DNA of 64,000 nucleotides from assembly GCF_001468035.1 (NCBI RefSeq), contig NZ_LNZA01000001.1:765020-829019 (forward strand), written 5' to 3'. The first letter of the stretch is position 1. Each line of letters begins with the position of its first letter. The notes under the pieces are model-generated. The model was not told where the DNA came from. It did no database searches and saw only the letters and a program-made list of their open reading frames with translations. Positions 9,297 to 18,471 of this stretch are shown one piece after another. Source of the DNA: Legionella tucsonensis. GTDB taxonomy: Bacteria; Pseudomonadota; Gammaproteobacteria; Legionellales; Legionellaceae. The translations under genes were made by a program, and so were the position numbers.

Positions 9297-10247
9297 ATGT
9301 ATTGGCTAGCCCATGCCCCAGCTAATATTGCTTTGATCAAATATATGGGGAAAAAGGATGATAACTCAAATAGTCCTGATAACCCTTCGTTATCCTATAC
9401 TTTAAATGAGCTTAAAAGTACAGTAAGACTGGAAAAAATGAGTTCAAAAAAAGATATTTGGGAGCCGCTTATTGTACCTGCCGGAATCGAAAATTTTGTT
9501 CTTTCTTCCGAAGCGCAAAAAAGATTTCTGAACCATCTCTCCCGAGTAAAAACATATTTTGGGTATGAGGGTGGTTTTTTAGTGCAGTCCTGTAATAATT
9601 TTCCTCACAGTAGTGGGATGGCTAGTTCTGCATCAAGTTTCGCTGCATTAACTCGATGCGCTGTAATTGCTTTGAGTGAATTAACAAATAAACCCATGCC
9701 TTCTGTTGAGGAGCAGGCACAGTTAAGCCGTCTGGGATCAGGATCATCGTGCAGGTCTTTTTATTCTCCATGGGCTTTATGGGATGAAAATGAAGTTAAA
9801 GGAGTAGATTTACCCTATGAGGAGTTAATCTATCAAGGTGTTGTGATTAGTAATAAAAAGAAAGAAGTTCCTTCAAGCGAAGCACATCAACGAGTAAAAA
9901 GTAGTCCCTTTTACGGAACCCGTAGCCAAAGGGCAAAGGAAAACTTAAAACTATTATTAGATGCATTCATGAGCAAAGACTGGACTGCAGCTTATCAAAT
10001 CTGCTGGCGTGAATTTCAAGATATGCATCGCTTGTTTAGTACTTGTGAACAACCTTTTTCATATATGACAGAAAGCTGTATTGATCTGCTACACAATCTA
10101 GAGAGCTTTTGGAATAAAAAAAATGATGGTCCTATAGTGACTATGGATGCTGGACCAAACATCCATTTGTTGTATCGTTCCGACCAAGAAGAATTGGCAC
10201 GTGAATTCAAACGTGATTATTTATTGGGCAATTATGATGTTCTTTGA
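9297..10247 (+). CDS. mvaD: Diphosphomevalonate decarboxylase
   Basis: This GHMP-superfamily enzyme makes isopentenyl diphosphate from 5-diphosphomevalonate with ATP and loss of CO2. The N-terminal APANIALIKYMGKKD motif is diagnostic, as are NNFPHSSGMASSASSFAAL (phosphate-binding loop) and the VTMDAGPNIHLL segment near residue 285. The 316-residue length is normal. AAGGAG lies five bases before the ATG. Its 3' end overlaps the start of the mevalonate kinase gene. Confidence 0.93.
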   Translation: MYWLAHAPANIALIKYMGKKDDNSNSPDNPSLSYTLNELKSTVRLEKMSSKKDIWEPLIVPAGIENFVLSSEAQKRFLNHLSRVKTYFGYEGGFLVQSCNNFPHSSGMASSASSFAALTRCAVIALSELTNKPMPSVEEQAQLSRLGSGSSCRSFYSPWALWDENEVKGVDLPYEELIYQGVVISNKKKEVPSSEAHQRVKSSPFYGTRSQRAKENLKLLLDAFMSKDWTAAYQICWREFQDMHRLFSTCEQPFSYMTESCIDLLHNLESFWNKKNDGPIVTMDAGPNIHLLYRSDQEELAREFKRDYLLGNYDVL

Positions 10248-11115
10248 TTTTGAAACCACAACTTTTGGCAAATGGATTTTAGCAGGTGAGCATGCTGTAG
10301 TACGAGGGCATCCAGCTCTGGTATTTCCAATCAAGGAAAAAAAATTAACTTTAAGTTATTCTGCTGGTGCGTCTTCTTTGGGAGCAAATTATACGGGAAG
10401 CAGTGGCGCCGATATGCAGCTTCTATTTTGGAGTGTGTTGGAGCGTGGTATGCAATTACTGGGGCGCTCTTTAAATGAATTAGGTGGTTATTTTCATTTA
10501 CACAGCACAATTCCTGTGGGGGTAGGGATGGGTGCTTCAGCAGCACTCTGTGTAGCGATGAGTCGTTGGTTTTGTGCGCAGAACATGGTAGACCTGAGTC
10601 AATGCAATGATTTTGCCAAGGAGTTAGAGCATTTATTTCACGGAAAAAGCAGTGGACTTGATGTTGCAGGTGTTGCTACGGAAGTTGGGCTTTATTTTAG
10701 GGAAGGAACAATTATTCCATTACAACAAAAAATTCACCCTCAGTTTTTTTTATCTTCATGTAAACAAATTGGAATTACTTCTCATTGTATTCACCAGGTA
10801 CAAAGTTTATGGACTAAAAATCTTGTATTAGCCGAACAAATTGATAAGCAAATGGTTATGGCTGTTGAAGAAGCTCGAAATGCTTTGGAGAAGGGAGGGG
10901 TGGATGCAATTTCCTTTTTGGCGCAAGCAATTAATAAAGCTGCTGATTGTTTTTATCAATGGAAACTGATCAGCGAGAGTTTGCAGCAACATATGCATCG
11001 ATTAATCGCAGAAGGTGCCTTGGCTGTAAAACCTACTGGTTCCGGAGGAGGAGGATTTGTACTGAGCCTTTGGGACAAGCGACCCCCAGAGCATCTCGAA
11101 CTATTGAATGCGTAA
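10234..11115 (+). CDS. Mevalonate kinase
   Basis: It phosphorylates mevalonate, the step after HMG-CoA reductase. This 293-residue GHMP kinase has the mevalonate-kinase N-terminal motif GKWILAGEHAVVRGHPALVFP, the ATP loop PVGVGMGASAALC, and the C-terminal KPTGSGGGGFVLSL. An open frame extends 29 codons further upstream inside mvaD, but homology begins at the paired ATGs 10234/10237, overlapping mvaD by 11-14 bases. No strong ribosome-binding site is seen, consistent with translational coupling. It converges on ftsB. Confidence 0.9.
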   Translation: MMFFDFETTTFGKWILAGEHAVVRGHPALVFPIKEKKLTLSYSAGASSLGANYTGSSGADMQLLFWSVLERGMQLLGRSLNELGGYFHLHSTIPVGVGMGASAALCVAMSRWFCAQNMVDLSQCNDFAKELEHLFHGKSSGLDVAGVATEVGLYFREGTIIPLQQKIHPQFFLSSCKQIGITSHCIHQVQSLWTKNLVLAEQIDKQMVMAVEEARNALEKGGVDAISFLAQAINKAADCFYQWKLISESLQQHMHRLIAEGALAVKPTGSGGGGFVLSLWDKRPPEHLELLNA

Positions 11116-11194
11116 TAGGGATTGTTTTAATCGTAATGACCATCCCCTATGTCCGTTCGACCAAGATCAATACTTCCTTCGTGGTTTGTTATTT

Positions 11195-11464
11195 CTAGTC
11201 TATAAATTGATAAAAGACTTCAGTTCCTTTGATCATCCCAAATTCATAGCGTGCTTGCTCTTCCAGAGCCTGATCACCATTTTTTAACTCTCTAATATCC
11301 GCTTCAAGTGTTCGATTACGTGTTGCTAGCTTATTATTTTCTTGTTCGTGAGCTGTCAATTTTTTTTCAAGATTATGCCACTGAATTAAATTTCCATCGC
11401 CCAGCCATAGCTTATGTTGTAAAACAACCAAGGAGACTATCAAAATTATAAACACAGGGCGCAT
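11195..11464 (-). CDS. ftsB: Cell division protein FtsB
   Basis: This 89-residue bitopic divisome protein (FtsQLB complex) has a short cytoplasmic start, one transmembrane helix (residues 3-19), and a leucine-zipper-like coiled coil (about 28-70) with the typical ENNKLATRNRTLEADIRELK pattern. It ends in EEQARYEFGMIKGTEVFYQ, the conserved C-terminal motif of the family. In many gammaproteobacteria ftsB follows eno; here no eno is adjacent. Confidence 0.93.
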   Translation of the reverse strand: MRPVFIILIVSLVVLQHKLWLGDGNLIQWHNLEKKLTAHEQENNKLATRNRTLEADIRELKNGDQALEEQARYEFGMIKGTEVFYQFID

Positions 11465-11665
11465 AGGTTTTACTTAATTTAAAGGTATCCTTGTACTATT
11501 TTATTACCATATCACAATATGTATCAATATCTGCTTGAGTAATTTTTACATGATTTCCAGATTTTGTAGCTTGCGAAACAAGACACCTTATAGAATAATC
11601 TGAATTCCGCTAAAGTAAGCTTCTAATTTTCGATCATAAGAAGGTAGCTTTTTGCTTACTTGCCG

Positions 11666-11685
11666 TCCTGCGGTTGTCCGCAGGA
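11666..11685. other. GC-rich hairpin downstream of cbpM
   Basis: A perfect 8-bp stem (TCCTGCGG / CCGCAGGA) with a four-base TTGT loop, about 27 bases past the cbpM stop. It could act as a terminator for the cbpA-cbpM transcript, but there is no T-run after it on either strand. Confidence 0.4.
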
Positions 11686-11711
11686 TCAGGCTTTAGGTCA
11701 AGATGGATAAA

Positions 11712-12026
11712 TCAAAAGTGTTTACGTAAAATATTAAGTTCCTCATTTAATTGATCTATTTTTTCCAATAATTCTAATGCAAGTGCTACTCCTGGAAGAT
11801 TAATTCCTAAATCTTGATGTAAGCGGAAGGCGGATTCAATCTTACGTAAATCGTTTTGATTTAATTTTAGATGCTCTGCTTTCATTGTTTGGCAAGAAAA
11901 TAAGCCATATTCTGCCATTTCAAGTAATAATTTTTTAGGTATATGATATTTTTGACATACTTCACTGAATGAGATTGTTGTTGTTTCTTCAATAAGTACG
12001 CCAACTAGTGTATTGTCTTGCTTCAT
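11712..12026 (-). CDS. cbpM: Chaperone modulator CbpM
   Basis: It is the 104-residue partner and inhibitor of CbpA, related in fold to MerR-type helix-turn-helix proteins. Family features are ISFSEVCQKYHIPKKLLLEM, EYGLFS, and the C-terminal LGINLPGVALALELLEKI. It follows cbpA with a two-base gap, the conserved pair arrangement, and would bind the CbpA J-domain. Confidence 0.9.
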   Translation of the reverse strand: MKQDNTLVGVLIEETTTISFSEVCQKYHIPKKLLLEMAEYGLFSCQTMKAEHLKLNQNDLRKIESAFRLHQDLGINLPGVALALELLEKIDQLNEELNILRKHF

Positions 12027-12028
12027 GA

Positions 12029-12919
12029 TTAGATCCCCATCTTGTCACGTGGATTAAAAGGCATTACTTGCGCCATTTTTTTGTAGAACTCTATTGCTTC
12101 TTCAGTCGTTGGCGGTGGGGTAATCATTTTCAAAAGTACGTATTGGTGTCCGGGTATTTCTCCAGGCAAACCACGATTTTTAAGTCTTAATTTTTGCCCT
12201 CCTTGAGAACCGGGAGGAATTTTTAAGTCAATTTTTCCTCCCAGAGTAGGGACTACTATTGTTGCACCTAAAGCAGCTTCCCATGGAGTAACAGGCAGGG
12301 TGAGGTAGATATCGCCATCTATTACATCAAAAAAAGCGTGTTTAGCAACATGTACCGTTAAATAAATATCCCCGCGGGTGCCTCCGTGTATTCCTGGAGC
12401 TCCTTGTCCGGCAAGGCGAATTTGTTGACCTGATTTTACACCCGCTGGTATTTTCACTTTCAGGGTTTGCATAGTGACTTTTGATTCTTGTTCGATTGGG
12501 ACCTGGATGTTTTTCACTGTTCCTGTAAATGCTTCTTCCAAGCTGATATTAATTTTTCCATGATAGTCTTGTCCGGCCGTTGGTTGCTGATGATAGCGGG
12601 AATGACCAAATAATGTTTCAAATAAATCCTCATTAAATTGATTACTATAAAAGCGTTCAGATTGTTCAGGACCCCAATGAGCATGGGCTTCTTTTTGATA
12701 AAATGATTTATTTTTCCGATAATTATCATATTCTGCACGTTTTACAGGATCTCTTAAAACTTCATAGGCTTCACCCATTTCTTTGAAGCGTTCTTCTGCA
12801 TGGGATTCTTTGCTTATATCAGGATGGTATTTCCTAGCCAGTTTTCGATATGCCAACTTAATGTCTTTATCAGAGGCGTCCTCGCTTACTCCCATTATTT
12901 TGTAATAGTCTTTGTCCAT
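12029..12919 (-). CDS. cbpA: DnaJ-like co-chaperone CbpA
   Basis: This class-B J-protein stimulates DnaK and may bind DNA. The J-domain occupies residues 1-70 with the HPD triad (RKYHPD). A Gly/Phe-poor linker follows, then two beta-barrel substrate-binding subdomains (about 120-275) containing [15 protein letters not shown] and [15 protein letters not shown]. There is no zinc finger, so it is CbpA rather than DnaJ. The 296-residue length is normal. Confidence 0.93.
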   Translation of the reverse strand: MDKDYYKIMGVSEDASDKDIKLAYRKLARKYHPDISKESHAEERFKEMGEAYEVLRDPVKRAEYDNYRKNKSFYQKEAHAHWGPEQSERFYSNQFNEDLFETLFGHSRYHQQPTAGQDYHGKINISLEEAFTGTVKNIQVPIEQESKVTMQTLKVKIPAGVKSGQQIRLAGQGAPGIHGGTRGDIYLTVHVAKHAFFDVIDGDIYLTLPVTPWEAALGATIVVPTLGGKIDLKIPPGSQGGQKLRLKNRGLPGEIPGHQYVLLKMITPPPTTEEAIEFYKKMAQVMPFNPRDKMGI

Positions 12920-12960
12920 ATTTTTATACTCAATTTAGAGATCATTTTTTTATTAGAGTC

Positions 12961-13249
12961 TTATTTTTGTAACACAAATTTTCCCGATGCATCAGGTAAA
13001 TTTCTATCAATTTTAGGTGGTAAATTCATGCCATTGGGTTGATTGTCTCACTAACCAGTCATGCCAAGCAATCCACCATGATCTCTTTTTCGTTTCGCAA
13101 TTTCTAACCAATATTGGGGCGAAATATATGTTTCTTCCTTTTTTGCTCACAAACCAATAACTGCATCCGGGATGTCCTGGTTCACTAACTTTCTTTTATT
13201 TTTCTGATAACCTCTTTTCTTTTAAAACAACTTTGGCCATTTTTTTCAT
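12961..13249 (-). pseudogene. Remnant of a small gene of unknown family
   Basis: On the minus strand an ATG at 13249 opens MKKMAKVVLKEKRLSEK, then hits TAA. The same frame continues for nearly 60 codons as a convincing Trp/Lys-rich protein (including GHPGCSYWFVSKKGRN and SWWIAWHDWL). It stops at 13015, and the next frame goes on to a protein-like end (NLPPKIDRNLPDASGKF) at 12961. One in-frame stop plus one frameshift would explain this as a decayed gene of about 95 codons. I do not recognise the family. The remaining bases between it and 13463 show no other feature. Confidence 0.4.
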
Positions 13250-13463
13250 GGTTTAAGTCTTATCACAGTTATTATTATGAAATAGTATAGTCTCTTGGAT
13301 ATTTATTTGTATATTAATCAGTTAAAGTACATACTATGCCACTTTGAGTTTAGCTCATTTTAGCTGCAGTTTCTTCCTCATCTTAGGGCAGTAGAATGAA
13401 AAAATAATATTTACAATTACACCAAGTATGGCAGGATTGTTGAAATTTATATCGGAGACCTTT

Positions 13464-13787
13464 ATGCAAAAGTACCTACTTAATGCTCTTGTTATTTTTT
13501 TTCTATTTTTATTAGTTGGTTGTCAGTCGAATAAGACGAGCTCTGGTTTATTTAGTTCATTTACTCCTTTGTCTACTCCGAGTGCAAGTTTGGCGCAAAC
13601 AGTACAAGAGGCTTTAATGCGCAATGATGATCTTGCTGTATCACAAGTGCATGTTCAAACAAGCCAAGATGTTGTGATTCTGACAGGATATGTTAAAAAA
13701 ATTCGGCTTAGTGATATTGCGGAACAGATAGCTCGTCAGGTTCCCGGTGTGCGTTCTGTAGAAAATCACATAATTATTCGACAATAG
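13464..13787 (+). CDS. BON-domain lipoprotein
   Basis: This 107-residue exported protein has a lipoprotein signal (residues 1-21, ending LLVGC), a short Ser/Thr linker, and one BON domain (about 48-107) with the typical ending VRSVENHIIIR. BON domains bind membranes or lipids in OsmY- and DolP-like envelope proteins. An in-frame ATG lies 12 codons upstream, but GGAG is correctly spaced for 13464 and this start gives a clean signal peptide. Confidence 0.85.
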   Translation: MQKYLLNALVIFFLFLLVGCQSNKTSSGLFSSFTPLSTPSASLAQTVQEALMRNDDLAVSQVHVQTSQDVVILTGYVKKIRLSDIAEQIARQVPGVRSVENHIIIRQ

Positions 13788-13854
13788 ATTTTAATATTCT
13801 TCATTTGTACTATATTTATAAAGGAGGTTAAGTATATTCAAATGGAGAATAAAA

Positions 13855-14295
13855 ATGGCTGACCTAATTCATAATGCCTTGCCAACGTCTAAACGAAAAA
13901 TTGTTTATATCCATTCTGATGATTCTGTGAAAAAAAGCATTGATATGATGACGGAATATGATATAGGTGCATTAGTTGTAGTAGATAACAACAATCAATT
14001 AGTAGGTATAGTAAGCGAACGGGATATAGTGCGCTCTTGTTTGCACAAGTGCATTAATCTGGAAACAGGAAAGGTTTCAGATGTGGTGCATAAGGATGTT
14101 ACTATTCTTAGCCCTAATGATGTTGTAGAAAAAGCAATGCAAGCTATGACTGCAACCAAAAGGAGACATGTATTAGTTCGTGATGAAAATAATGAATTTG
14201 TGGCTATTTTATCCATAGGTGATTTACTTTACCATTTATTGGAAGATAAGGCTCGAGTTATAGAGCAATTAGAAAATTACATTCATACCTATTAA
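13855..14295 (+). CDS. Two-CBS-domain protein
   Basis: The whole 146-residue protein is a Bateman module: the first CBS domain spans about residues 15-65 (YDIGALVVVDNNNQLVGIVS, then ERDIVR) and the second about 80-135 (RRHVLVRDENNEFVAILSIG). Such free-standing modules bind adenine nucleotides and regulate partners. No partner is identifiable from context; the BON lipoprotein upstream is on the same strand. GGAG lies seven bases before the ATG. Confidence 0.88.
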   Translation: MADLIHNALPTSKRKIVYIHSDDSVKKSIDMMTEYDIGALVVVDNNNQLVGIVSERDIVRSCLHKCINLETGKVSDVVHKDVTILSPNDVVEKAMQAMTATKRRHVLVRDENNEFVAILSIGDLLYHLLEDKARVIEQLENYIHTY

Positions 14296-14346
14296 CAGAG
14301 CTTGGGGGGATGATATAGTGTCTTTTTTAATGCACTTATAACTTAT

Positions 14347-15504
14347 ATGAAAACAGTCTGCAGATTGCTTCTAATTTTTTTAATAGTTCATGCTCCTGTG
14401 TGGGCTGCTGAATTATCGCCTACATGGTATTCCAAAACAGATAACATAGTGGTTCTCAATATAGATATGTTTCTGTCGTCTACTTGCTCTCATTGTCAAA
14501 AAGCTGATGCATTTTTTCAGGAATTAGAAGCAAAAAATCCTGATCTTAATGTTCAACGGTATTATATTAATCAGGACAAAGATGCCTTGAGTCGTTTTTA
14601 TCAACTATTGAGTGCGCAGCAAATGGATGATTTTGCTGTTCCATCAATTTATATTTGTAATTCACGTTGGGTTGGATTTACTTCTGCAGAAACCACTGGA
14701 AAGGATTTATTAAAAGCAATTAATTATTGTAAGAAACAAATTGGAAATAAAGGTAAATTAACCGAAGAAACAGTGAATGCATTGCGCCATTCGGCAAATG
14801 CAAATCGATTTATTACTGGATTGGTAGAAAAACCTTCGAGGTTACGTTTTACAACTACTATTGCATTTATGGACTCCTTGAGTCCTTGTGCGTTTTTTTG
14901 TTTTGCGGGGTTCCTTGCTTTTCTTTTAATCGAAACACAGAAGAAAAAACAGCTTATCGCAAGCCTCTTATTTATTACTTCTGTGGTAATTGTGCATTAT
15001 TTTCAACAGGTTTACACCAATACCTTTTTTGAATTGTTGCCTTGGATGCGTATTCCGGCTGTATCATTAGGTTTAATGACTATTTATTTTGTGACGCAAT
15101 ATTATAAAAAACAGACTCCTATGGTTTTGTATTTTTCATTGGCTTTTTTATTAGGATTGATCACTACAATGTATCAACAAACCTGTGTGATGAATTGGTC
15201 TGCAATTTTTGAACAATGGTTGGGTGACCAAAAATTAACTAGTCAGCAGGAAAGCTTCTATCAACTTCTTTATCAGGGAGTGTACATACTTCCCTTGCTT
15301 TTGATTTTGTTTGTTTATTTTATTTTGCTCAAATTTGAACGTTTTGCTGCATTGAAAACAAAATTAGCCACTATTGGTTTATTGTTCCTACTTGCTATCG
15401 CTGTAAGTTTAATCGTCTACCCATTCGCATTATCTTACTTTGGATTATCGCTAGTGCTTTTATTTGTCTTGATAGTTATTGGTTGCTTTTTAAATTTGAC
15501 TTGA
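14347..15504 (+). CDS. Thioredoxin-like domain fused to CcdA/DsbD-like membrane domain
   Basis: The protein (385 residues) has a cleavable signal peptide (1-20) and a periplasmic thioredoxin-like domain (about 30-130) with a CSHC motif at residues 47-50 and the cis-Pro loop at FAVPS. A membrane part of about six helices starts near residue 168. The first helix carries SPCAFFC (Cys 181 and 185), recalling the redox-active Cys-Pro pattern of CcdA/DsbD, and a further Cys lies in QQTCVMNW. I infer a thiol-disulfide relay across the inner membrane; the substrate is unknown. No ccm or dsb gene is adjacent. Confidence 0.65.
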   Translation: MKTVCRLLLIFLIVHAPVWAAELSPTWYSKTDNIVVLNIDMFLSSTCSHCQKADAFFQELEAKNPDLNVQRYYINQDKDALSRFYQLLSAQQMDDFAVPSIYICNSRWVGFTSAETTGKDLLKAINYCKKQIGNKGKLTEETVNALRHSANANRFITGLVEKPSRLRFTTTIAFMDSLSPCAFFCFAGFLAFLLIETQKKKQLIASLLFITSVVIVHYFQQVYTNTFFELLPWMRIPAVSLGLMTIYFVTQYYKKQTPMVLYFSLAFLLGLITTMYQQTCVMNWSAIFEQWLGDQKLTSQQESFYQLLYQGVYILPLLLILFVYFILLKFERFAALKTKLATIGLLFLLAIAVSLIVYPFALSYFGLSLVLLFVLIVIGCFLNLT

Positions 15505-15557
15505 TCTTATTTTGACGATTTGGGATTATCATCTTTCTTTGTTTTTCAGGTGATAAC

Positions 15558-16547
15558 ATGAGCAAGCCCATTAATATTCCCGTTGTTGTAGAGAGCGGAA
15601 AAAAATATAGAACATCTCATGGTGTAACAGCAATTAAAGATGGAGTAAAACCAACTGGGCAAGTTTATGAGCGTTTACCTAAGCCTAAATGGTTGCGTGT
15701 GGTAAATCATACTACCCCTGAGTATCACCAAGTAAAAGAACAAGTACAAAAACACCGTTTGGCTACTGTTTGTGAAGAAGCAAAATGCCCTAATATTTCT
15801 GAATGCTGGTCACACGGTACTGCAACAATTATGTTAATGGGTGCGATATGTACACGTGCATGTCGTTTTTGTGCAGTAGATACAGGAAATCCTCATGGCT
15901 GGTTGGACCCGCAAGAACCCGAAAATACAGCAAATACAGTAGCATTAATGAACCTGGACTACGTTGTGTTAACCTCGGTAAACAGAGATGATTTACCAGA
16001 TGGTGGCGCAAATCATTATGCACAAACCATTTGTGCGATTAAACAACGTTCTCCCAAAACCAAAGTGGAGGCACTAACGCCTGATTTTCAAGGTGTAGAA
16101 CGAGATGTAGCAATATTATTGGATAGTGGTGTTGATGTATTTGCGCAAAATGTAGAAACGGTAGAACGTTTGACTCATCCAGTACGTGACAATAGGGCAG
16201 GTTATACACAAACATTAAACGTCCTAGCATTTGCAAAACGTTATAGACCTGATGTACTTACTAAAACCAGTTTGATGTTAGGTTTAGGCGAAACAGATGA
16301 AGAAATTATTCAAACAATGGATGATTTGCGTCGGCATAATGTAGATATTCTTACTCTAGGACAGTACTTACAACCAACAAAAAACCATTTGCCTATTGAG
16401 CGTTATGTGACTCCTGAGACCTTTGCCGAACTAAGACAAATCGGATTAAAAAAGGGATTTTTTGAAGTAGCTTCTGGTCCTTTAGTGCGCTCAAGCTATC
16501 GTGCTGACCGGATATTTAAACAAGACAATTTAGGCTTGGATAATTAA
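15558..16547 (+). CDS. lipA: Lipoyl synthase
   Basis: This radical-SAM enzyme inserts two sulfurs into octanoylated carrier domains. Both iron-sulfur motifs are present: the auxiliary-cluster [13 protein letters not shown] (about residues 72-84) and the radical-SAM CTRACRFC (about 98-106). The conserved C-terminal [12 protein letters not shown] is also intact. At 329 residues it is full length. lipB, its usual neighbour, is not nearby. Confidence 0.97.
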   Translation: MSKPINIPVVVESGKKYRTSHGVTAIKDGVKPTGQVYERLPKPKWLRVVNHTTPEYHQVKEQVQKHRLATVCEEAKCPNISECWSHGTATIMLMGAICTRACRFCAVDTGNPHGWLDPQEPENTANTVALMNLDYVVLTSVNRDDLPDGGANHYAQTICAIKQRSPKTKVEALTPDFQGVERDVAILLDSGVDVFAQNVETVERLTHPVRDNRAGYTQTLNVLAFAKRYRPDVLTKTSLMLGLGETDEEIIQTMDDLRRHNVDILTLGQYLQPTKNHLPIERYVTPETFAELRQIGLKKGFFEVASGPLVRSSYRADRIFKQDNLGLDN

Positions 16548-16646
16548 TATCTATTTGTAAAGCTTCATGGCTCCTCATGTTAATGTTTGCTGATTTCTCG
16601 CAAAATGTGACGAATACGGCCGGGGTTGAACACTTAATCATATTTT

Positions 16647-16695
16647 TGTAGCCTGGGTGAAGTGTAGCAACCCAGGAATAATTTCCTGGGCTACA
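16647..16695. repeat. REP-like palindrome downstream of lipA
   Basis: The element starts TGTAGCCTGGG and ends CCTGGGCTACA. The outer arms pair over TGTAGCC/GGCTACA, and the inner arms CCCAGGAA and TTCCTGGG form a second hairpin. Related sequence occurs at 9193-9231 and 34483-34557. Being between convergent genes, it may also assist termination. Confidence 0.7.
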
Positions 16696-16718
16696 TTGTT
16701 GAATTAAAAGATATTTCT

Positions 16719-18227
16719 TTACATGATGAACATGGAATTTGTCGTTGCAACTCCATCTTGAGTAGGGGCATATTCATGCAATTGATGATGCAAGAAATCG
16801 ACTACTTTCTCAGCAATTAGTTGACTGTAAGCAGTTACTTTTTTCTCATCTTTGGGATGCTTGAGTTTAATTGCCGCTAATTCAATCGCTAACTGATTTG
16901 CCCATTCCTGATGCAAATAAAAATTACTGTCTATTAAGGTGGATAATCGGGCAAAATATTGAGTATGCTCCATTGCAAACGTTTTATCTATTTGAGTTAT
17001 TGTTTCTTTTGTTACTTTAATAACAATATCAGGGATTAACCCTTTTTTATTATCCGTTAATTGGTTCTCTAATAAAGTTTGCAACAGTGCTTGGAATGAA
17101 TGAAAACCCATGATCACAGGTGCTTTAATACTGAACTCATGATTTAATTGCATACTTAACTGCTTATTAGATTCTTCAATAATTCCGGATTTAATAATCA
17201 ATTCAGCAATCCTTTCTAATCGTACTTTTATATCATCAAGGACATCTTTAGGTTGTACGAGTATATGCTCACGCAAAGATGCGAGCTCTGATAAAAATTT
17301 TTTTGCTTTCTTTTCGCTAAGTGAAAGCTCAAGAGGTAGTTCCTGATTAATTAATACATTGAATTTCATTAACATTAACTCAGCACGTAGAGCTCGTGCT
17401 TTATTTATTGCATATTTTTGTAGTGCTGGAGTTAACTTGGATGATTCTACTTCAAATTCTGTCGGTTTGTTGTTAAGAGTACCATTGAGCATGGCTTCCA
17501 ATACGGCGTTTTGAAAATAACGAAAAATCGATTTTCTGGAGAACCGGGTGTTTTCTTCTTGAACAATCCAACTCATATAGATTGGATCAAGTACGTCTAA
17601 TAATCCGCGAATTTCTTTAATTAACTTTGATTTTAAAGGGTAAAGTCGACGATTTTTTTCATATTGCACCATAACATTAAACGACATCAAGGACTTTAAA
17701 AATATAGCCCCACGTGTTTTTGAGTCATTACTTGTTTTTTCTTCAAAATAGGTTTCATATGCAACTGTATCACCCCATAAAGAAGAGTTCGCATGATCAT
17801 TTTTGATTAATTCATCCAAAATGATGCGGCTATAAAGAGGAAGAGAACTATAGCTTAAACTGCGTTTCTGGAGCTTTGAAGACGAAGTGCCCCCTCCTGG
17901 GATTTTATCTTTTTGTGAACCAAAAAAGGAAGACTTTTGTTTTAGAAGAGTACCAGGTTGAGTAATTTTGCTTTTTGGCTCATTCAGCTGGTCTAAATTT
18001 TTGTATGTTGCATTAAAGGTTCTGATGTCTTTAATGATAACTGCTTCATTATCAATAATTACACCAGGAAATTTTTTAAACATATCAGGGGATACTGGGG
18101 GTTCAAATTGCACATGAGTTTCTTTTTTAATGCAATACAATAAGCACGTAGCTTGATGAGATTTTTCATCTAACTCCCAAATAAATGGGCTGCCTTGAAA
18201 TGTAATATTTGGAAAATAAATCTTCAT
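16719..18227 (-). CDS. Large helical protein of unknown function, possible effector
   Basis: I do not recognise this 502-residue protein. It has no signal peptide or transmembrane helix. The first 80 residues look like a small beta-rich domain (IYFPNITFQGSPFIWELDEK). A basic Ser-rich linker follows (about 95-130), then a long all-helical region rich in Leu and Glu to residue 485. A short polar tail ends NSMFIM. It is monocistronic and flanked by repeats. Size and composition resemble Legionella Dot/Icm substrates, but no catalytic motif is evident. Confidence 0.6.
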   Translation of the reverse strand: MKIYFPNITFQGSPFIWELDEKSHQATCLLYCIKKETHVQFEPPVSPDMFKKFPGVIIDNEAVIIKDIRTFNATYKNLDQLNEPKSKITQPGTLLKQKSSFFGSQKDKIPGGGTSSSKLQKRSLSYSSLPLYSRIILDELIKNDHANSSLWGDTVAYETYFEEKTSNDSKTRGAIFLKSLMSFNVMVQYEKNRRLYPLKSKLIKEIRGLLDVLDPIYMSWIVQEENTRFSRKSIFRYFQNAVLEAMLNGTLNNKPTEFEVESSKLTPALQKYAINKARALRAELMLMKFNVLINQELPLELSLSEKKAKKFLSELASLREHILVQPKDVLDDIKVRLERIAELIIKSGIIEESNKQLSMQLNHEFSIKAPVIMGFHSFQALLQTLLENQLTDNKKGLIPDIVIKVTKETITQIDKTFAMEHTQYFARLSTLIDSNFYLHQEWANQLAIELAAIKLKHPKDEKKVTAYSQLIAEKVVDFLHHQLHEYAPTQDGVATTNSMFIM

Positions 18228-18471
18228 ATGAAATACACTCTGGTCAAAAAAGTATAGATAGTACGAATTAGGTACCTAACAAGCAAGCATATTTCTTATT
18301 AAAAAATAATGCCATATGTAACTACTAATGCCTTCATGATCAAAAATAAAAATAATTGATAAATTAAAGATCTTTTTGTGGGCTTAACAAGAATTGGTCA
18401 CGAAATTTTTTATCTCAATCCTCAATGCCAAGCTTTAGGGGTATTTTTAGAGCTCTTGCAGTTTTATTTAC

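Noticed and set aside
11496-11609. Minus-strand frame ending KITQADIDTYCDMVIK between ftsB and cbpM
   Set aside because: It looks protein-like but is only 37 codons, has no start codon, and an adjacent frame (LPSYDRKLEAYFSG) breaks off nearby. It may be a gene relic, but the evidence is too thin to annotate.
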